Shown here: piece by piece, positions 49,354 through 58,102 of the stretch
How positions within the stretch are numbered: the first letter of the stretch is position 1
Layout: each line of letters begins with the position of its first letter
DNA from: DASRBO01 sp035653595
GTDB lineage: Bacteria > Actinomycetota > Acidimicrobiia > Acidimicrobiales > JAJPHE01
Assembly: GCA_035653595.1 (NCBI GenBank)
Contig: DASRBO010000103.1
Coordinates: 1-58,102 of the forward strand
DNA: 58,102 bases
Direction of reading: 5' to 3'
Made by a program: the position numbers and the translations under genes
The notes under the pieces: model-generated
The model's input: the letters and a program-made list of their open reading frames with translations, nothing else
Database searches by the model: none
Told to the model about the DNA's origin: nothing

Positions 49354-51387
49354 ATGAGTCGCCAGCCGTCCGAGCCCAAGCCGGGCCGCGAGCGCTCGGG
49401 CTTCGGCATGCCCGGCGGGTCCGACCAGAGCTGGCGCTGGGTGGTGCTGATCCTGGTCGCCCTGGTGCTGGCGGCCTTCGTGCTGCCGTCGCTGTTCTCC
49501 AAGTCGAGCCGCACCCAGCTCAGCTACACCACCTACCTGCAGGACGTGGACCAGAAGGCGGTCGACACCGCCCAGGTCTCCAACGACTCCGGGGTCATCA
49601 CCGGCACCCTCAAGGACGGGACCCAGTATGTGGTCGACGGCCCCGAGCCGGCCATCCCCGCCGACGTGGCCTCCATGCGGGCCAGCGGGGTCAAGCTGAC
49701 CTTCAAGAGCACCGGCAGCAACATCCTGGGCTCCCTGCTGGTCTACGTGCTGCCGCTGTTCCTCCTCATCGCCTTCTTCGTGTGGATGAACCGCCGGGCG
49801 GCCGGGCAGATGACCGGCATCATGTCGATCGGCCGGTCGCGGGCCAAGCTCTACTCCACCGAGCGGCCCCGTACCACCTTCGGCGACGTCGCCGGCTACA
49901 ACGGCGTCAAGCAGGAGATCCGCGAGGTGGTGGACTTCCTCAAATCGCCGGGCCGGTTCACCGACATCGGCGCCCGCATACCCAAGGGCGTCCTGCTGGT
50001 CGGGCCGCCCGGAACAGGCAAGACGCTGCTGGCCCGGGCGGTGGCCGGCGAGGCCGGGGTGCCGTTCATGTCGGTGAGCGGCTCGGACTTCATGGAGATG
50101 TTCGTCGGGGTGGGCGCCAGCCGGGTGCGGGACCTGTTCCAGACCGCCCGTAAGCAGGCCCCGGCCATCATCTTCGTGGACGAGATCGACTCCATCGGCC
50201 GCAAGCGGGGCGCCGGCCTGGGCGGCGGCCACGACGAGCGGGAGCAGACCCTCAACCAGATGCTGTCGGAGATGGACGGCTTCGACTCGGCCGAGGGAAT
50301 CGTGATGATGGCGGCGACCAACCGGCCCGACATCCTCGATCCCGCCCTGCTCCGCCCGGGCCGCTTCGACCGCCAGATCGTGGTGCCGCTCCCGGACCTC
50401 GAGGAGCGCCTCCCGATCCTGCAGGTCCACTGCCGGGGCAAGCGCATCTCGCCCGAGGTCGACCTGCGCCTGATCGCCCGGGGCACCCCGGGGATGTCGG
50501 GGGCGGACCTGGCCAACCTCGTCAACGAGTCGGCCCTGCACGCCGTGCGCCGGGGCAGCAACATGATCGAGCCCCAGGACTTCGAGGCGGCCCGCGACCG
50601 CGTGCTCATGGGCCAGCGGCGCGAGACCCTGGTCCTGTCCCCGGCGGAGAAGGAAAGGGTCGCCTACCACGAGGGCGGCCACGCCGTGCTCGCCTACGTG
50701 CTGCCCAACGCCGATCCGGTCCACAAGGTGACGATCTTCGCCACCGGCATGGCCCTGGGGGTGACCCAGCAGCTCCCGATGGAGGAGCGCCACATCTACC
50801 CCAAGGAGTACATCGAGGACTCCCTGGCGGTGCGCATGGGCGGCCGGGTGGCGGAAATGATCGTCTACGGCGACCTTTCCACCGGGGCCAACAACGACCT
50901 GGTGGGCAACACCGAGCTGGCCCGCAAGATGGTGCGGGAGTGGGGCATGAGCGACCGGGTCGGCCCCATGGCCTGGGGCTCCCAGGGCATGGTCTTCCTG
51001 GGCGAGGACCTCATGCACACCCGCGACTACAGCGACGAGACCAGCCGGGTCATCGACGAGGAGGTGTCGCGGATCCTGCGGGAGCAGGAGGAGCGGGCCA
51101 CCGAGTTCCTGAAGCGCCACTTCAAGGGGCTGTCGGCCGTGGCCGCCGCCCTGCTGGAGAACGAGACCATCGACGGCGCCGATGTCATGAGGCTGGTGGA
51201 CGAGGCCAACGGCGGTCCGGTCCACACCGACGGGGCCAAGGGCAGCGCCGTGCCCCACTTCGGGATGACCGAGCAAGCCGTCCCCGGCGCCCTGCCCGCG
51301 GCCGGGGCCACCCCGGGCAACGGCTCGCGGCGATCGTCGGAGGACGAGACCGTCGTCCTCGACCGCTCCAAGCTCAAGGACCCGTAG
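49354..51387 (+). CDS. ftsH: ATP-dependent zinc metalloprotease FtsH
   Basis: 677 aa, membrane-bound AAA protease that removes misfolded membrane and regulatory proteins. TM1 about 25-45, an extracytoplasmic domain, TM2 about 127-146. AAA domain: Walker A GPPGTGKT (217-224), Walker B AIIFVDEIDSIG (about 270), and RPGRFDRQIVVPLPD as second region of homology. Protease: HEGGH at about 439-443 with downstream LSTGANNDLVGNTELARKMV containing the third ligand region. A Gly/Ala-rich C-terminal tail follows. The ATG at 49354 was chosen over 49345 because of the -10 element and spacing. Confidence 0.97.
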   Translation: MSRQPSEPKPGRERSGFGMPGGSDQSWRWVVLILVALVLAAFVLPSLFSKSSRTQLSYTTYLQDVDQKAVDTAQVSNDSGVITGTLKDGTQYVVDGPEPAIPADVASMRASGVKLTFKSTGSNILGSLLVYVLPLFLLIAFFVWMNRRAAGQMTGIMSIGRSRAKLYSTERPRTTFGDVAGYNGVKQEIREVVDFLKSPGRFTDIGARIPKGVLLVGPPGTGKTLLARAVAGEAGVPFMSVSGSDFMEMFVGVGASRVRDLFQTARKQAPAIIFVDEIDSIGRKRGAGLGGGHDEREQTLNQMLSEMDGFDSAEGIVMMAATNRPDILDPALLRPGRFDRQIVVPLPDLEERLPILQVHCRGKRISPEVDLRLIARGTPGMSGADLANLVNESALHAVRRGSNMIEPQDFEAARDRVLMGQRRETLVLSPAEKERVAYHEGGHAVLAYVLPNADPVHKVTIFATGMALGVTQQLPMEERHIYPKEYIEDSLAVRMGGRVAEMIVYGDLSTGANNDLVGNTELARKMVREWGMSDRVGPMAWGSQGMVFLGEDLMHTRDYSDETSRVIDEEVSRILREQEERATEFLKRHFKGLSAVAAALLENETIDGADVMRLVDEANGGPVHTDGAKGSAVPHFGMTEQAVPGALPAAGATPGNGSRRSSEDETVVLDRSKLKDP

Positions 51388-51467
51388 ACCCCCGGTAGGT
51401 CCCACTAACTGGCGGCCCCCGGCCGGCCCAAGTCACACTGGTGAACCGGGTGATTCGGGGGCAGAGG

Positions 51468-53066
51468 ATGGACGCACGGTCTGGGGCCGGGCAGACGAGC
51501 ACCACTCAGACCAGGGCGGGGGCACCGACGCGGGTGGCGGGCGGGGCCATGTGGGTGCTCGGTCTGGTCATCATGATCGACGCCACCGACCAGAGCATCG
51601 TGCGCGGCATCGTCCCCCAGATCAAGTCCGCCTTCCACGTGGGCGACCTGGCCATCGGGGTGCTCATGTCGTCCTTCGTGGCGGTCAACGGACTGGTCAC
51701 CGTGCCCGCCGGATACCTGGCCGACCGGTGGCGGCGCAACCGGACCATCGGCCACACCGTCATCGGCTGGTCGGGCATCACCGCCCTCACCGCCACCGCC
51801 CCCAACTTCGGGCTGCTGGTGGGCATCCGCACCCTGCTCGGCTTCGGCCAGGCCGTCACCGAGCCCTCGGCCGGCAGCCTGCTGGCCGACATCTATCCCC
51901 TGGCCCAGCGGGGCCGGGCCTTCGCCGTGCAGCAGTGCCTGTCGTTCGTGGGCTTCGGGCTGGGCGTGAGCATCGCCGCCCAGATCGCCACCCACCTGGG
52001 CTGGCGCTACGCCTTCCTGCTGGTCGGCCTACCCGGGGCGCTCATCGCCCTGGCCTGCTACCGGATCCGCGAACCCAAGCGGGGACACTCCGACCGCCTC
52101 CACGCCGGGGTGGCCGGCGACGACGAGGCCGACGCCCCGGTCGACCTGCTGGCCGACGGGGTGGGGGGGTTCGTGCGGGACATGGTGGCCGGGCTCAAGG
52201 CCGACCTCCGGACCATCCTCGGCATCCGCACCATGCGCTACGCCCTGGTCGGCATCGCCACCCTGCTGTTCAGCATCACCGCCATATCGGCCTGGCTGCC
52301 GGAGTTCTACCGGCGCCAGGAGCACCTGAGCCAGGGGGCGGCCACCTCGGCCTTCACCATCCTGGCGGTGGTGGCCGGGCCGGCGGCCATCCTGGTCGGC
52401 GGCTGGCTGGCCGACCGCTTCGCCACCGTCGTGAAGGGGGCCCGGGTGGCCCTGCCCGCCTACTACATCCTGTTCGGCAACACCCTGTTCATGGTCTCCT
52501 ACCTGCACCTGTCCTTCGGCCCGGCCTACGCCCTGCAGTTCGTCGGCCTGTTCGTGATGGCCCTGTCGGTGCCGGCGCTGCGCGCCGGGCTGTCCGACGC
52601 CGTGCCCGCCAACCTGCGGGGGGCCGGCTTCGCCGCCTTCAACCTCATGTCGGTGCTGTTCGGGACGGCGGCGGCCCCGGTGGTGGTCTCCCTGTTCGCC
52701 CAGACCTTCGGCGGGGACCTGCGCACCGCCTTCCTGATCGTGACCCCGCCCGTGTTCATCGGGGCCCTCATCCTCCTGCGGGCCCGCCACCACCTCGACG
52801 CCGACGCCGCCCGCATCTTCGCCGCCGTGTTGAGCGCGGCCCAGGCCGAGCAGGACCGCAAGGCCGCCCGGGCCCGGCGGCCCCAGGACGCCCAAGTCGA
52901 CCTGCGCTCAGGACAGGGGGCTCAGGGCTCCCAGGGCCACGCCGATGGCGGCGGAGACCCCGCCGCCGCTGCGGTACAGGTCCCGCTCGACGACAACGGG
53001 GGCGCTGGCGGTGACGATCAGCGGGAGGAACGCTCCCTGCAGGTGGTCACCGAGCCGCAGGGCTGA
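51468..53066 (+). CDS. MFS transporter
   Basis: 532 aa with 12 hydrophobic segments. The MFS A-motif between TM2 and TM3 is visible (GYLADRWRRNRTIGH) and a related one in the second half (GGWLADRFATVVKG). LGFGQAVTEPSAGSLLADIY near 125-145 resembles spinster-like and sugar/organophosphate facilitators. The substrate cannot be told. After TM12 there is a tail of about 90 residues rich in Gln/Gly/Asp which overlaps the 3' end of the convergent DUF5719 gene by 159 bp. An ATG at 51468 with GGGGGCAGAGG upstream was preferred to a GTG at 51441. Confidence 0.85.
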   Translation: MDARSGAGQTSTTQTRAGAPTRVAGGAMWVLGLVIMIDATDQSIVRGIVPQIKSAFHVGDLAIGVLMSSFVAVNGLVTVPAGYLADRWRRNRTIGHTVIGWSGITALTATAPNFGLLVGIRTLLGFGQAVTEPSAGSLLADIYPLAQRGRAFAVQQCLSFVGFGLGVSIAAQIATHLGWRYAFLLVGLPGALIALACYRIREPKRGHSDRLHAGVAGDDEADAPVDLLADGVGGFVRDMVAGLKADLRTILGIRTMRYALVGIATLLFSITAISAWLPEFYRRQEHLSQGAATSAFTILAVVAGPAAILVGGWLADRFATVVKGARVALPAYYILFGNTLFMVSYLHLSFGPAYALQFVGLFVMALSVPALRAGLSDAVPANLRGAGFAAFNLMSVLFGTAAAPVVVSLFAQTFGGDLRTAFLIVTPPVFIGALILLRARHHLDADAARIFAAVLSAAQAEQDRKAARARRPQDAQVDLRSGQGAQGSQGHADGGGDPAAAAVQVPLDDNGGAGGDDQREERSLQVVTEPQG

Positions 53067-54335
53067 GCGGGCCCCCGGGGCCACCACCACGGCGTCGAGG
53101 CCGGGCACCGGGGTCGGCGTGGACCCCACCAGCCGGGCCACGCTCAAGCGCACCGGGTCGGTCTGGGGGTTGGCCACCACCAGCCACTCGTCGTGGGTCG
53201 AGTCGGCCGCCCCGGCGGCCAGCACCCAGTGGCGGGCCGCCGCCGGCGAGCCCAGCAGGTCGCCCAGGCCGGTGCGGGCCCCGCCCGGATAGTCGACCAC
53301 CCGCTCCACCACGATGGGGGGCCCCGAGGACCGGGCCGTGACCGTGTAGCCGTCGCCCTTGGGGATGCGGGTCTCGCCGTTGGCCGGCAGGGCCACCACC
53401 GACTGGGCCCCCACCTCGATGCGGAACGGCTCGGCCCGCCCGGTGGTGAGGGCGACCCCGACCCGGACCGGGGCCGGGGCGGTGTTGGGGTTGTACAGGT
53501 AGTAGGTGTCGGTCACCCCCGGGGTCAGCCCCCCGTCGGGAAAGCGCCACACCGCCGCCGTGGTCGGCGCCCCGGTGACCAGGGTCAGCCCCTTCTGTCC
53601 CGCCACCGTGTCCAGCTGCAGCTTGGCCGCCACCAGCGCACCGGAGCGGGCCGACACGGTCATGGCCACCACCGGCCGGTCCACCACGTGCGCGCCGATG
53701 TCGACCATGGTCACCGAGCGGGCCGGCACGTAGATGCCCTGGAACTCGGCCGGGGCGGTCTGGCCCTGGTCGGTGGCGAAGCTCAGATCGGCGATGGCGT
53801 CGGAGGGGAACGGGTCGTAGAGGGCGATCAGCAGGCTGGCCCCGTCCACCGTCGAGCCGGCCCCGAAGTACCACCGGGGTGAGGTGGTGCTGGCGCAGGG
53901 GGTGGAGGCGGCCCCCAGGGGCCCGCTCACCTGCTGCTCGACGGCCCCGTGGCCGCCCTGCAGCACCACGGTGGCGGCGACGAAGGGGGCCTTGAGCAGA
54001 TCGGCCTCGTGGATGGCCACGCTGGAGAAGGGGCCGATCCCGAGGGACATGGCGGCCGAGGCCCCCTGGTTGGAGACCACCGTCAGGGTCCCGTGCAACG
54101 GGGAGGCGCCGGCGTCGGCGACCACGATGGTCCCGTCGGCCGCCCCTCCGGCGACGGTGGTCGCCCCGGCGCAGTACCACGCCGTCGTCTGGGCCCGGGC
54201 CGGGCTGGAGGCCACCGCGTCCAGGGCCGCCGGGGGCGGCCCGGACGAGCCCAGCAGGGACGCCGCCACCGTCCCCGCCACCACCAGGGCGGCGATCAGG
54301 GCGAGCGGCCCCCTCCGGGTGGGCTGGCGGCTCAC
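52908..54335 (-). CDS. DUF5719-family secreted protein
   Basis: 475 aa. A signal sequence or anchor at about 9-30 (LALIAALVVAGTVAASLLGS) is followed by a surface domain made of repeated beta units: TTAWYCAGATTVAGGAADGT (about 50-69) and SPRWYFGAGSTVDGASLLIA (about 150) each start a unit, with conserved Trp-Tyr and Gly, and a third begins near TAAVWRFPDGG. This duplicated W-Y-x-x-G pattern is the DUF5719 hallmark. It is translationally coupled to the glycosyltransferase gene upstream (GTGA at 54335-54332), the normal actinobacterial arrangement. Likely works outside the membrane in envelope glycan assembly; exact role unknown. Confidence 0.85.
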   Translation of the reverse strand: MSRQPTRRGPLALIAALVVAGTVAASLLGSSGPPPAALDAVASSPARAQTTAWYCAGATTVAGGAADGTIVVADAGASPLHGTLTVVSNQGASAAMSLGIGPFSSVAIHEADLLKAPFVAATVVLQGGHGAVEQQVSGPLGAASTPCASTTSPRWYFGAGSTVDGASLLIALYDPFPSDAIADLSFATDQGQTAPAEFQGIYVPARSVTMVDIGAHVVDRPVVAMTVSARSGALVAAKLQLDTVAGQKGLTLVTGAPTTAAVWRFPDGGLTPGVTDTYYLYNPNTAPAPVRVGVALTTGRAEPFRIEVGAQSVVALPANGETRIPKGDGYTVTARSSGPPIVVERVVDYPGGARTGLGDLLGSPAAARHWVLAAGAADSTHDEWLVVANPQTDPVRLSVARLVGSTPTPVPGLDAVVVAPGARSALRLGDHLQGAFLPLIVTASAPVVVERDLYRSGGGVSAAIGVALGALSPLS

Positions 54336-57250
54336 CCGCCGCCCCCGGCGACCGCCCCGGCCGGGGCGGCCTCGGCAGCGCCCGGATCCCCCACCCCGGC
54401 CGCCTCACCCCGGTCCTCGGGCCTTCGCCGGGCGGACCACGCCAGGGCCAGCGCCGCCGCCCACGCCAGCCCCTCCAGGGCCAGGGCCAGGGCCCGGCCG
54501 GCGGGCCGGTGGGAGCCGACGGCCGGCCGGCGGTCGGCGGCGGTCCAGGTGGTGTTCTCGAAGATCTGCAGCGACGGGTCGACCGGCACCGGCTTCAGGT
54601 CGAGCTGGCGGCTCAGGGCCGCCACCAGCCTCGGCGGCGGGGCGAGGTCGGGGGAAGGCTCGATGGAGGGGACCTGGCGGGTCGGCACCACCAGGTAGCG
54701 GATGCCCAGGTCGCCCAGCAGCCGGCCCAGCTGCACCGTCGCCCCCTGCTCGGCCAGGCTCAGGTCGGCGTCGGCGGCCCGGGCCCGGCCCGGGTCGGGC
54801 GGAGGCCACTGGACGAGCAGGTCGCCGGGTCCGTCGTAGGCCACGGCGTAGGAGGTGCCGTCGGGGCGTGCCCACCCCGACAGGGGCACCGCCCGGGGGT
54901 CGCCGACCCAGAGCACCCGGTAACCGGGGCGGACCGGGGCCAGCAGGGGGGCCAGCTCCCCGCTCAGGTCGGCGGTGCCCGCCCCCCAGCGGCCCGACAC
55001 CGACTGCAGGGCCGCCCCGCCGACGGCCAGGGTGACCCCGGCGGCGGCCAGCAGGGAGACCAGCTGGCGCCAGCCCACCCGGTAGCCGACCAGGTCGGCC
55101 TCGAAGGTGGCCATGCCGATCCCCGCCGACAGGGCCAGGGCGGCCCCGGCCATGGCCGCCATCACCCCCGGCTCGGGCACGGCGAAGCCCAGCCAGCCCC
55201 GCCCGCCGGCCCAGGCGGCCGCCCAGCACAGGATGGCCACCCACCACAGCCGCACCGACCAGGCCAGTCGCCACCCCCGCCCGAGCAGGAGGGGCAGGGC
55301 GGCGGCCAGCAGCACCATCCAGCCCAGGAACTCGACCCCGCCGGGCACCGGGCGGAAGCCGAGCAGCGAGCCGAGGCCAACGGCGCGGTACACCGGCTCG
55401 GGCACCCCCAGCACGGCGGAGCCCTGGGCCCCGGGCGAGACCAGGTCGTAGGACCACGGGAAGGCCAGAGCCCAGGCCACCGCCCCGGCGGCGGCCGCCG
55501 CTACCAGCGCCCGCACCGAGCCGGCCAGCTCCCCGGTGCCGCCCCGGCCCAGGGTGACCGATCCCAGCACCAGGCCGACGCCGGCCAGCACGGCCACCGG
55601 CACCGCCGCCGGCACCAACGCCCCGGCCAGGGCCAGCACCAGACCGAGGCCGACCCAACGCCTCGGGCCAGCGGGGCCGTCCTGGTCGAAGGGAGCCAGG
55701 CCGCTGGCCCGCCCCAGGTGTCCCACCACCCAGGGGAAGGCGCCGTAGGCCACCGCCGCCGCCCACCGCCCGTTGGCGATGGCCGAGTAGGGCAGGGGCA
55801 GGGCCAGGTAGACGGCGGTGGCGACCAGCTGGCCCCGCACCGATCCGAGGGGCCGGGCCGCCCGGTAGGCGCCCAGGGCGCCCAGCGGGAGCATGCCGAC
55901 CACCACCACGTCGCGCAGGAGGCCCATCGAGTCCCCCAGCACGACCCCCAGCACCCCCAGGAGGGCGAAGGCCAACGGGGCGGAGCCGGCCTGGCCGAGG
56001 CCGGCCTGGCGGCCGGAGGCGGCGTAGGCCCCCAGCAGGTGCCAGGCCGAGGGGAACCGGGCCATGGTGCCCACCGCCGGCAGGCCCTGGGTCAGCACCG
56101 CCCGCGAGCCGAACACCAGGACGACCACGATGAGCCCCCACACCGCCGGAATCAGCCACGGCCGGGGCGGGGGGAGGGTCGGACCGGCGGCGGCCTGGCG
56201 GTGGGGCACGTGGGTGGCGGCCCGGTCGAAGGCGTCCTCCACCAGCCCGGACAGGCGCTCGGTGCTGGAGGACTGCAAGAGCCTGACCTCGCCGTCGCCC
56301 AGCCGGCGGCAGGTGGCCAGCCGGCGGCGGCGCCGGCGGAGCTGGCCGGGCCGGCGCAGGTTCCACGCCCACGCCGAGGCCGCCGCCCGGGCCGACTCGC
56401 GGCGCCCGGTGAGGCCGGCCATGAGCACCTCGGCCACCGAGTGCACCACCAGCTGGGGCTCGACCCGCAGGCGGTGCCAGAAGCCGTAGTTGGTCAAAGC
56501 CGCCCGCAGCTCGTGGCGCCGGCGCAGCACCAGGGCCGGGATGGCGCCCCCGGGCAGGCGGGACAGGTCGCGCAGGCCCCGGCTGGCCGCCTCCATGTGA
56601 CGGGCGCGGGCGGCCGGGGCGACCACCACCCGCGCCCCAGCCACCTGGGCCCGCCACGAGAGGTCCACGTCCTCGCCGTAGAGCACCATGGCCGGGTCGA
56701 AGCCACCGAGGGCGTCGAACAGGTCCGAGCGGACCAGCACGGCCCCGCCCGGGGCCACGAACACGTCGCGCACGGCGTCGTGCTGTTCCTGGTCCAGCTC
56801 GCCGGGCTGGGCCAGGGGGACCGGGGTGCCGGCCTTGTCGGCCCCCATGCCCACCTGGCGCAGCACCTGGGGGTCGTCCCAGGCGACCAGCTTGGGGGCC
56901 ACCAGGCCGGCGTTGGAGCGGAACGCCTCCTCGACCAGCAGGCGCACGGCATCGGGCTCGAGGGCCACGTCGTCGTGGCACATGAGGTAGAACGCCGCCC
57001 CCTCCACCACCTCGAGGGCCTCGTTGGCCGCCGCCGAATAGCCCGAGGGGACCTCCAGGCGGCGCACGTAGGCACCGGGCATGACGGCGGCCACCCGGGG
57101 GGTGGGGTCCTCGACGCTGGCGTTGTCCACCACCAGCACTGACAGGTTGGGGTAGTCCTGGGCGGCCAACCCCGCCAGGGTCTCCTCCAGCCAGGGCCCC
57201 GGGTCGGATGCCACCACGACGGCCACCACGGCCGGGGCCTGGGGCTCCAT
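54332..57250 (-). CDS. GT2 glycosyltransferase fused to a large membrane domain
   Basis: 972 aa. N-terminal GT-A domain (about 1-300): VVAVVVASDPGPWLEETLAG, VLVVDNASVEDPT, FYLMCHDDVALEPDAV with the metal-binding acidic pair near 92, and LYGEDVDLSWRAQVAG near 190, where ED-x-D is the rhamnosyl/galactofuranosyl-type GT2 motif. Residues about 355-790 hold some 12 TM helices, then an extracytoplasmic part and one last TM before a Gly/Ala tail. Actinobacterial genomes often carry this GT2-TM protein with DUF5719. It probably acts in arabinogalactan-like or lipid-linked polysaccharide synthesis. Start ATG at 57250. Confidence 0.85.
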   Translation of the reverse strand: MEPQAPAVVAVVVASDPGPWLEETLAGLAAQDYPNLSVLVVDNASVEDPTPRVAAVMPGAYVRRLEVPSGYSAAANEALEVVEGAAFYLMCHDDVALEPDAVRLLVEEAFRSNAGLVAPKLVAWDDPQVLRQVGMGADKAGTPVPLAQPGELDQEQHDAVRDVFVAPGGAVLVRSDLFDALGGFDPAMVLYGEDVDLSWRAQVAGARVVVAPAARARHMEAASRGLRDLSRLPGGAIPALVLRRRHELRAALTNYGFWHRLRVEPQLVVHSVAEVLMAGLTGRRESARAAASAWAWNLRRPGQLRRRRRRLATCRRLGDGEVRLLQSSSTERLSGLVEDAFDRAATHVPHRQAAAGPTLPPPRPWLIPAVWGLIVVVLVFGSRAVLTQGLPAVGTMARFPSAWHLLGAYAASGRQAGLGQAGSAPLAFALLGVLGVVLGDSMGLLRDVVVVGMLPLGALGAYRAARPLGSVRGQLVATAVYLALPLPYSAIANGRWAAAVAYGAFPWVVGHLGRASGLAPFDQDGPAGPRRWVGLGLVLALAGALVPAAVPVAVLAGVGLVLGSVTLGRGGTGELAGSVRALVAAAAAGAVAWALAFPWSYDLVSPGAQGSAVLGVPEPVYRAVGLGSLLGFRPVPGGVEFLGWMVLLAAALPLLLGRGWRLAWSVRLWWVAILCWAAAWAGGRGWLGFAVPEPGVMAAMAGAALALSAGIGMATFEADLVGYRVGWRQLVSLLAAAGVTLAVGGAALQSVSGRWGAGTADLSGELAPLLAPVRPGYRVLWVGDPRAVPLSGWARPDGTSYAVAYDGPGDLLVQWPPPDPGRARAADADLSLAEQGATVQLGRLLGDLGIRYLVVPTRQVPSIEPSPDLAPPPRLVAALSRQLDLKPVPVDPSLQIFENTTWTAADRRPAVGSHRPAGRALALALEGLAWAAALALAWSARRRPEDRGEAAGVGDPGAAEAAPAGAVAGGGG

Positions 57251-57292
57251 GGGCCGCGCACGCTACTCTCGGCTCGGCCTTACGGAGGACAT

Positions 57293-57469
57293 GTGAGCGA
57301 CCCGGTGAAGATCGCCAAGGACGTCGGCTACGTCCTGCTCGGCACGGCGGTGCTGCGCATCCAGGCCGTCCAGGTTCGGCGGCGGGAGATCGAGGCGGCC
57401 GTGGCCAGCGGGCTGGACCAGGTGGGCGCTCTGCTGCCCGAGCCCCTTCGCGCCCTGGTCAGGCGGTAG
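57293..57469 (+). CDS. Small conserved-looking protein (58 aa), unknown function
   Basis: A short gene with a textbook SD: GGAGG five bases before the GTG at 57293. The 58 residues begin MSDPVKIAKDVGYVLLGTAV, a helix that could lie on or in the membrane, followed by a basic QVRRREIEAAVASGLDQ helix and LPEPLRALVRR. It sits alone on the plus strand between two minus-strand glycan genes. I recall similar peptides in actinobacteria (Acidimicrobiia) with the KDVGYVLLG start, without a function. Codon third positions are G/C-rich like its neighbours, which supports coding. Confidence 0.65.
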   Translation: MSDPVKIAKDVGYVLLGTAVLRIQAVQVRRREIEAAVASGLDQVGALLPEPLRALVRR

Positions 57470-57487
57470 GCGGCCCCGCAGGCCGCT

Positions 57488-58102
57488 TCAGGCCCCGCCG
57501 TCCTGCTCGTCGGCGAGCACGTCGGCCAGGGTGGCCTCGAGGCTGAGCCGGGGCCGCCACCCGGTGGCGGCGGTGATCTTGGAGGGGTCGCCGAGCAGCA
57601 CGGGGACGTCCACCGGCCGGACCAGCTCGGGGTCGACGACGAGATCCAGTTCGGCCCCGGCCAGCTCAAGCAGCCGGCGGGCCACCGCCTCGATGCTCAC
57701 GTCCACCCCCGAGCACACGTTGTAGGCCTCGCCGGCCTCCCCCTGCTCCACCAGCAGCCGGTAGGCCCGCACCACGTCCCGCACGTCGGTGAAGTCGCGC
57801 CTGGTCGACAGGTTCCCCACCGGCAGGCTGGCCTGGCCACCGGCCCTGGCCTCGAGGATGCGCCGGACCAGGGCAGGCACCACGAAGCTGGGGTGCTGGC
57901 CCGGCCCGATGTGGTTGAACGCCCGCACCCGGATCACGGGGAGCCCGTGGCCGAGCCACGCCTGCAGGCCCAGGTACTCGGCGGCCACCTTGCTGGCCGC
58001 ATAGGGGCTCACGGGCATGAGGGGGGCGTCCTCCCCCAGGGGGAGCTGCTCGGGGCGCACCATGCCGTAGACCTCGGCGGAGCCCACCAGGAGGACCCGG
58101 GG
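57488..58102 (-). CDS. NAD-dependent sugar-nucleotide epimerase/dehydratase, C-terminal part (runs off the window)
   Basis: The frame stays open to base 58102; about 204 C-terminal residues are present. GSAEVYG, then SPYAASKVAAEYLG with the catalytic Tyr-x3-Lys, RAFNHIGPGQHPSFVVPALV and NLSTRRDFTDVRDVVRAYRL are those of extended short-chain dehydrogenases of the GDP-mannose 4,6-dehydratase / NDP-glucose epimerase group. GPGQHPSFV with the RRDFTDVRDV pattern is nearest to GDP-mannose dehydratase/reductase types. The Rossmann NAD motif lies outside the window. It belongs with the surrounding envelope-sugar genes. Confidence 0.88.
   Translation of the reverse strand, partial: PRVLLVGSAEVYGMVRPEQLPLGEDAPLMPVSPYAASKVAAEYLGLQAWLGHGLPVIRVRAFNHIGPGQHPSFVVPALVRRILEARAGGQASLPVGNLSTRRDFTDVRDVVRAYRLLVEQGEAGEAYNVCSGVDVSIEAVARRLLELAGAELDLVVDPELVRPVDVPVLLGDPSKITAATGWRPRLSLEATLADVLADEQDGGA

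Noticed and set aside
48952..51405. An 817-codon minus-strand frame running through ftsH into DUF3499
   Set aside because: Only its last 98 codons (from 49248) form a recognisable protein; the rest is the ftsH shadow.
54509..57142. An 877-codon open frame on the plus strand opposite the GT2-membrane gene
   Set aside because: It is a shadow: Gly/Gln/His/Arg-rich composition with no fold, produced by the high third-position G+C of the real gene on the other strand.

Overview
This window is a high-G+C (by eye near 70%) bacterial chromosome segment, densely packed, with many GTG and TTG starts and many 4-base stop/start overlaps. Families typical of Actinomycetota recur: DUF3499, DUF5719, DUF6226, an F420-type DUF385 protein and a HemD-wHTH regulator of the NnaR kind. 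The order secA - hpf - ahcY - SIS isomerase - phosphomannomutase - DUF3499 resembles the actinobacterial core block around secA1. I infer an actinobacterium, perhaps class Acidimicrobiia, with moderate to low confidence for the class.

Left part (1-13 kb): the tail of an alcohol dehydrogenase, a lutABC-type lactate oxidation operon, a cyclopropane-fatty-acid synthase coupled to a 61-aa membrane protein, and a compact nitrate assimilation locus. In that locus a NarK-type transporter is coupled by a TTGA overlap to one very long gene. The gene joins in a single uninterrupted frame a NirB nitrite reductase, a NirD domain and a complete molybdopterin nitrate reductase (1,670 aa). A divergent NnaR-like regulator lies across a four-site GlnR-box-like sequence. 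The fusion is the most unusual item in the window.

Middle part (13-32 kb): a DtxR-like regulator facing an FTR1 iron permease, coaA, a PadR/bactofilin-like pair, DinB-like proteins, an ABC half-exporter, a GGDEF protein carrying a C-terminal ribbon-helix-helix DNA-binding domain, an ArsR/AHSA1 pair with a readable promoter and operator, and several small hypothetical enzymes. A stand-alone NuoF-like flavoprotein, co-transcribed with a NUDIX hydrolase and a glycosyltransferase-like protein, sits behind a perfect Rex operator. A fused E1 alpha-beta 2-oxoacid dehydrogenase closes this part.

Right part (32-58 kb): core cell-division, secretion and envelope functions. These are ftsE-ftsX with an EnvC-like M23 hydrolase, prfB, secA, a NarL-type response regulator, long-form hpf, a FlgM-like peptide, ahcY, a sugar-phosphate and glycosyltransferase cluster (SIS isomerase, phosphomannomutase, GT2 and large membrane proteins), a CPBP protease, DUF3499, ftsH, an MFS transporter, DUF5719, a GT2-membrane fusion and a truncated sugar-nucleotide epimerase.

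Several regulatory sites can be read directly: the GlnR-like box, the Rex operator, an ArsR-type operator within a TTGACA promoter, a DtxR-type palindrome, a PadR-associated direct repeat, and leaderless promoters with the -10 hexamer TAGCAT or TAAAGT 6-7 nt before the start codon. Short tandem duplications cover stop codons at three places. No rRNA, tRNA, CRISPR array, IS element or prophage was recognised.
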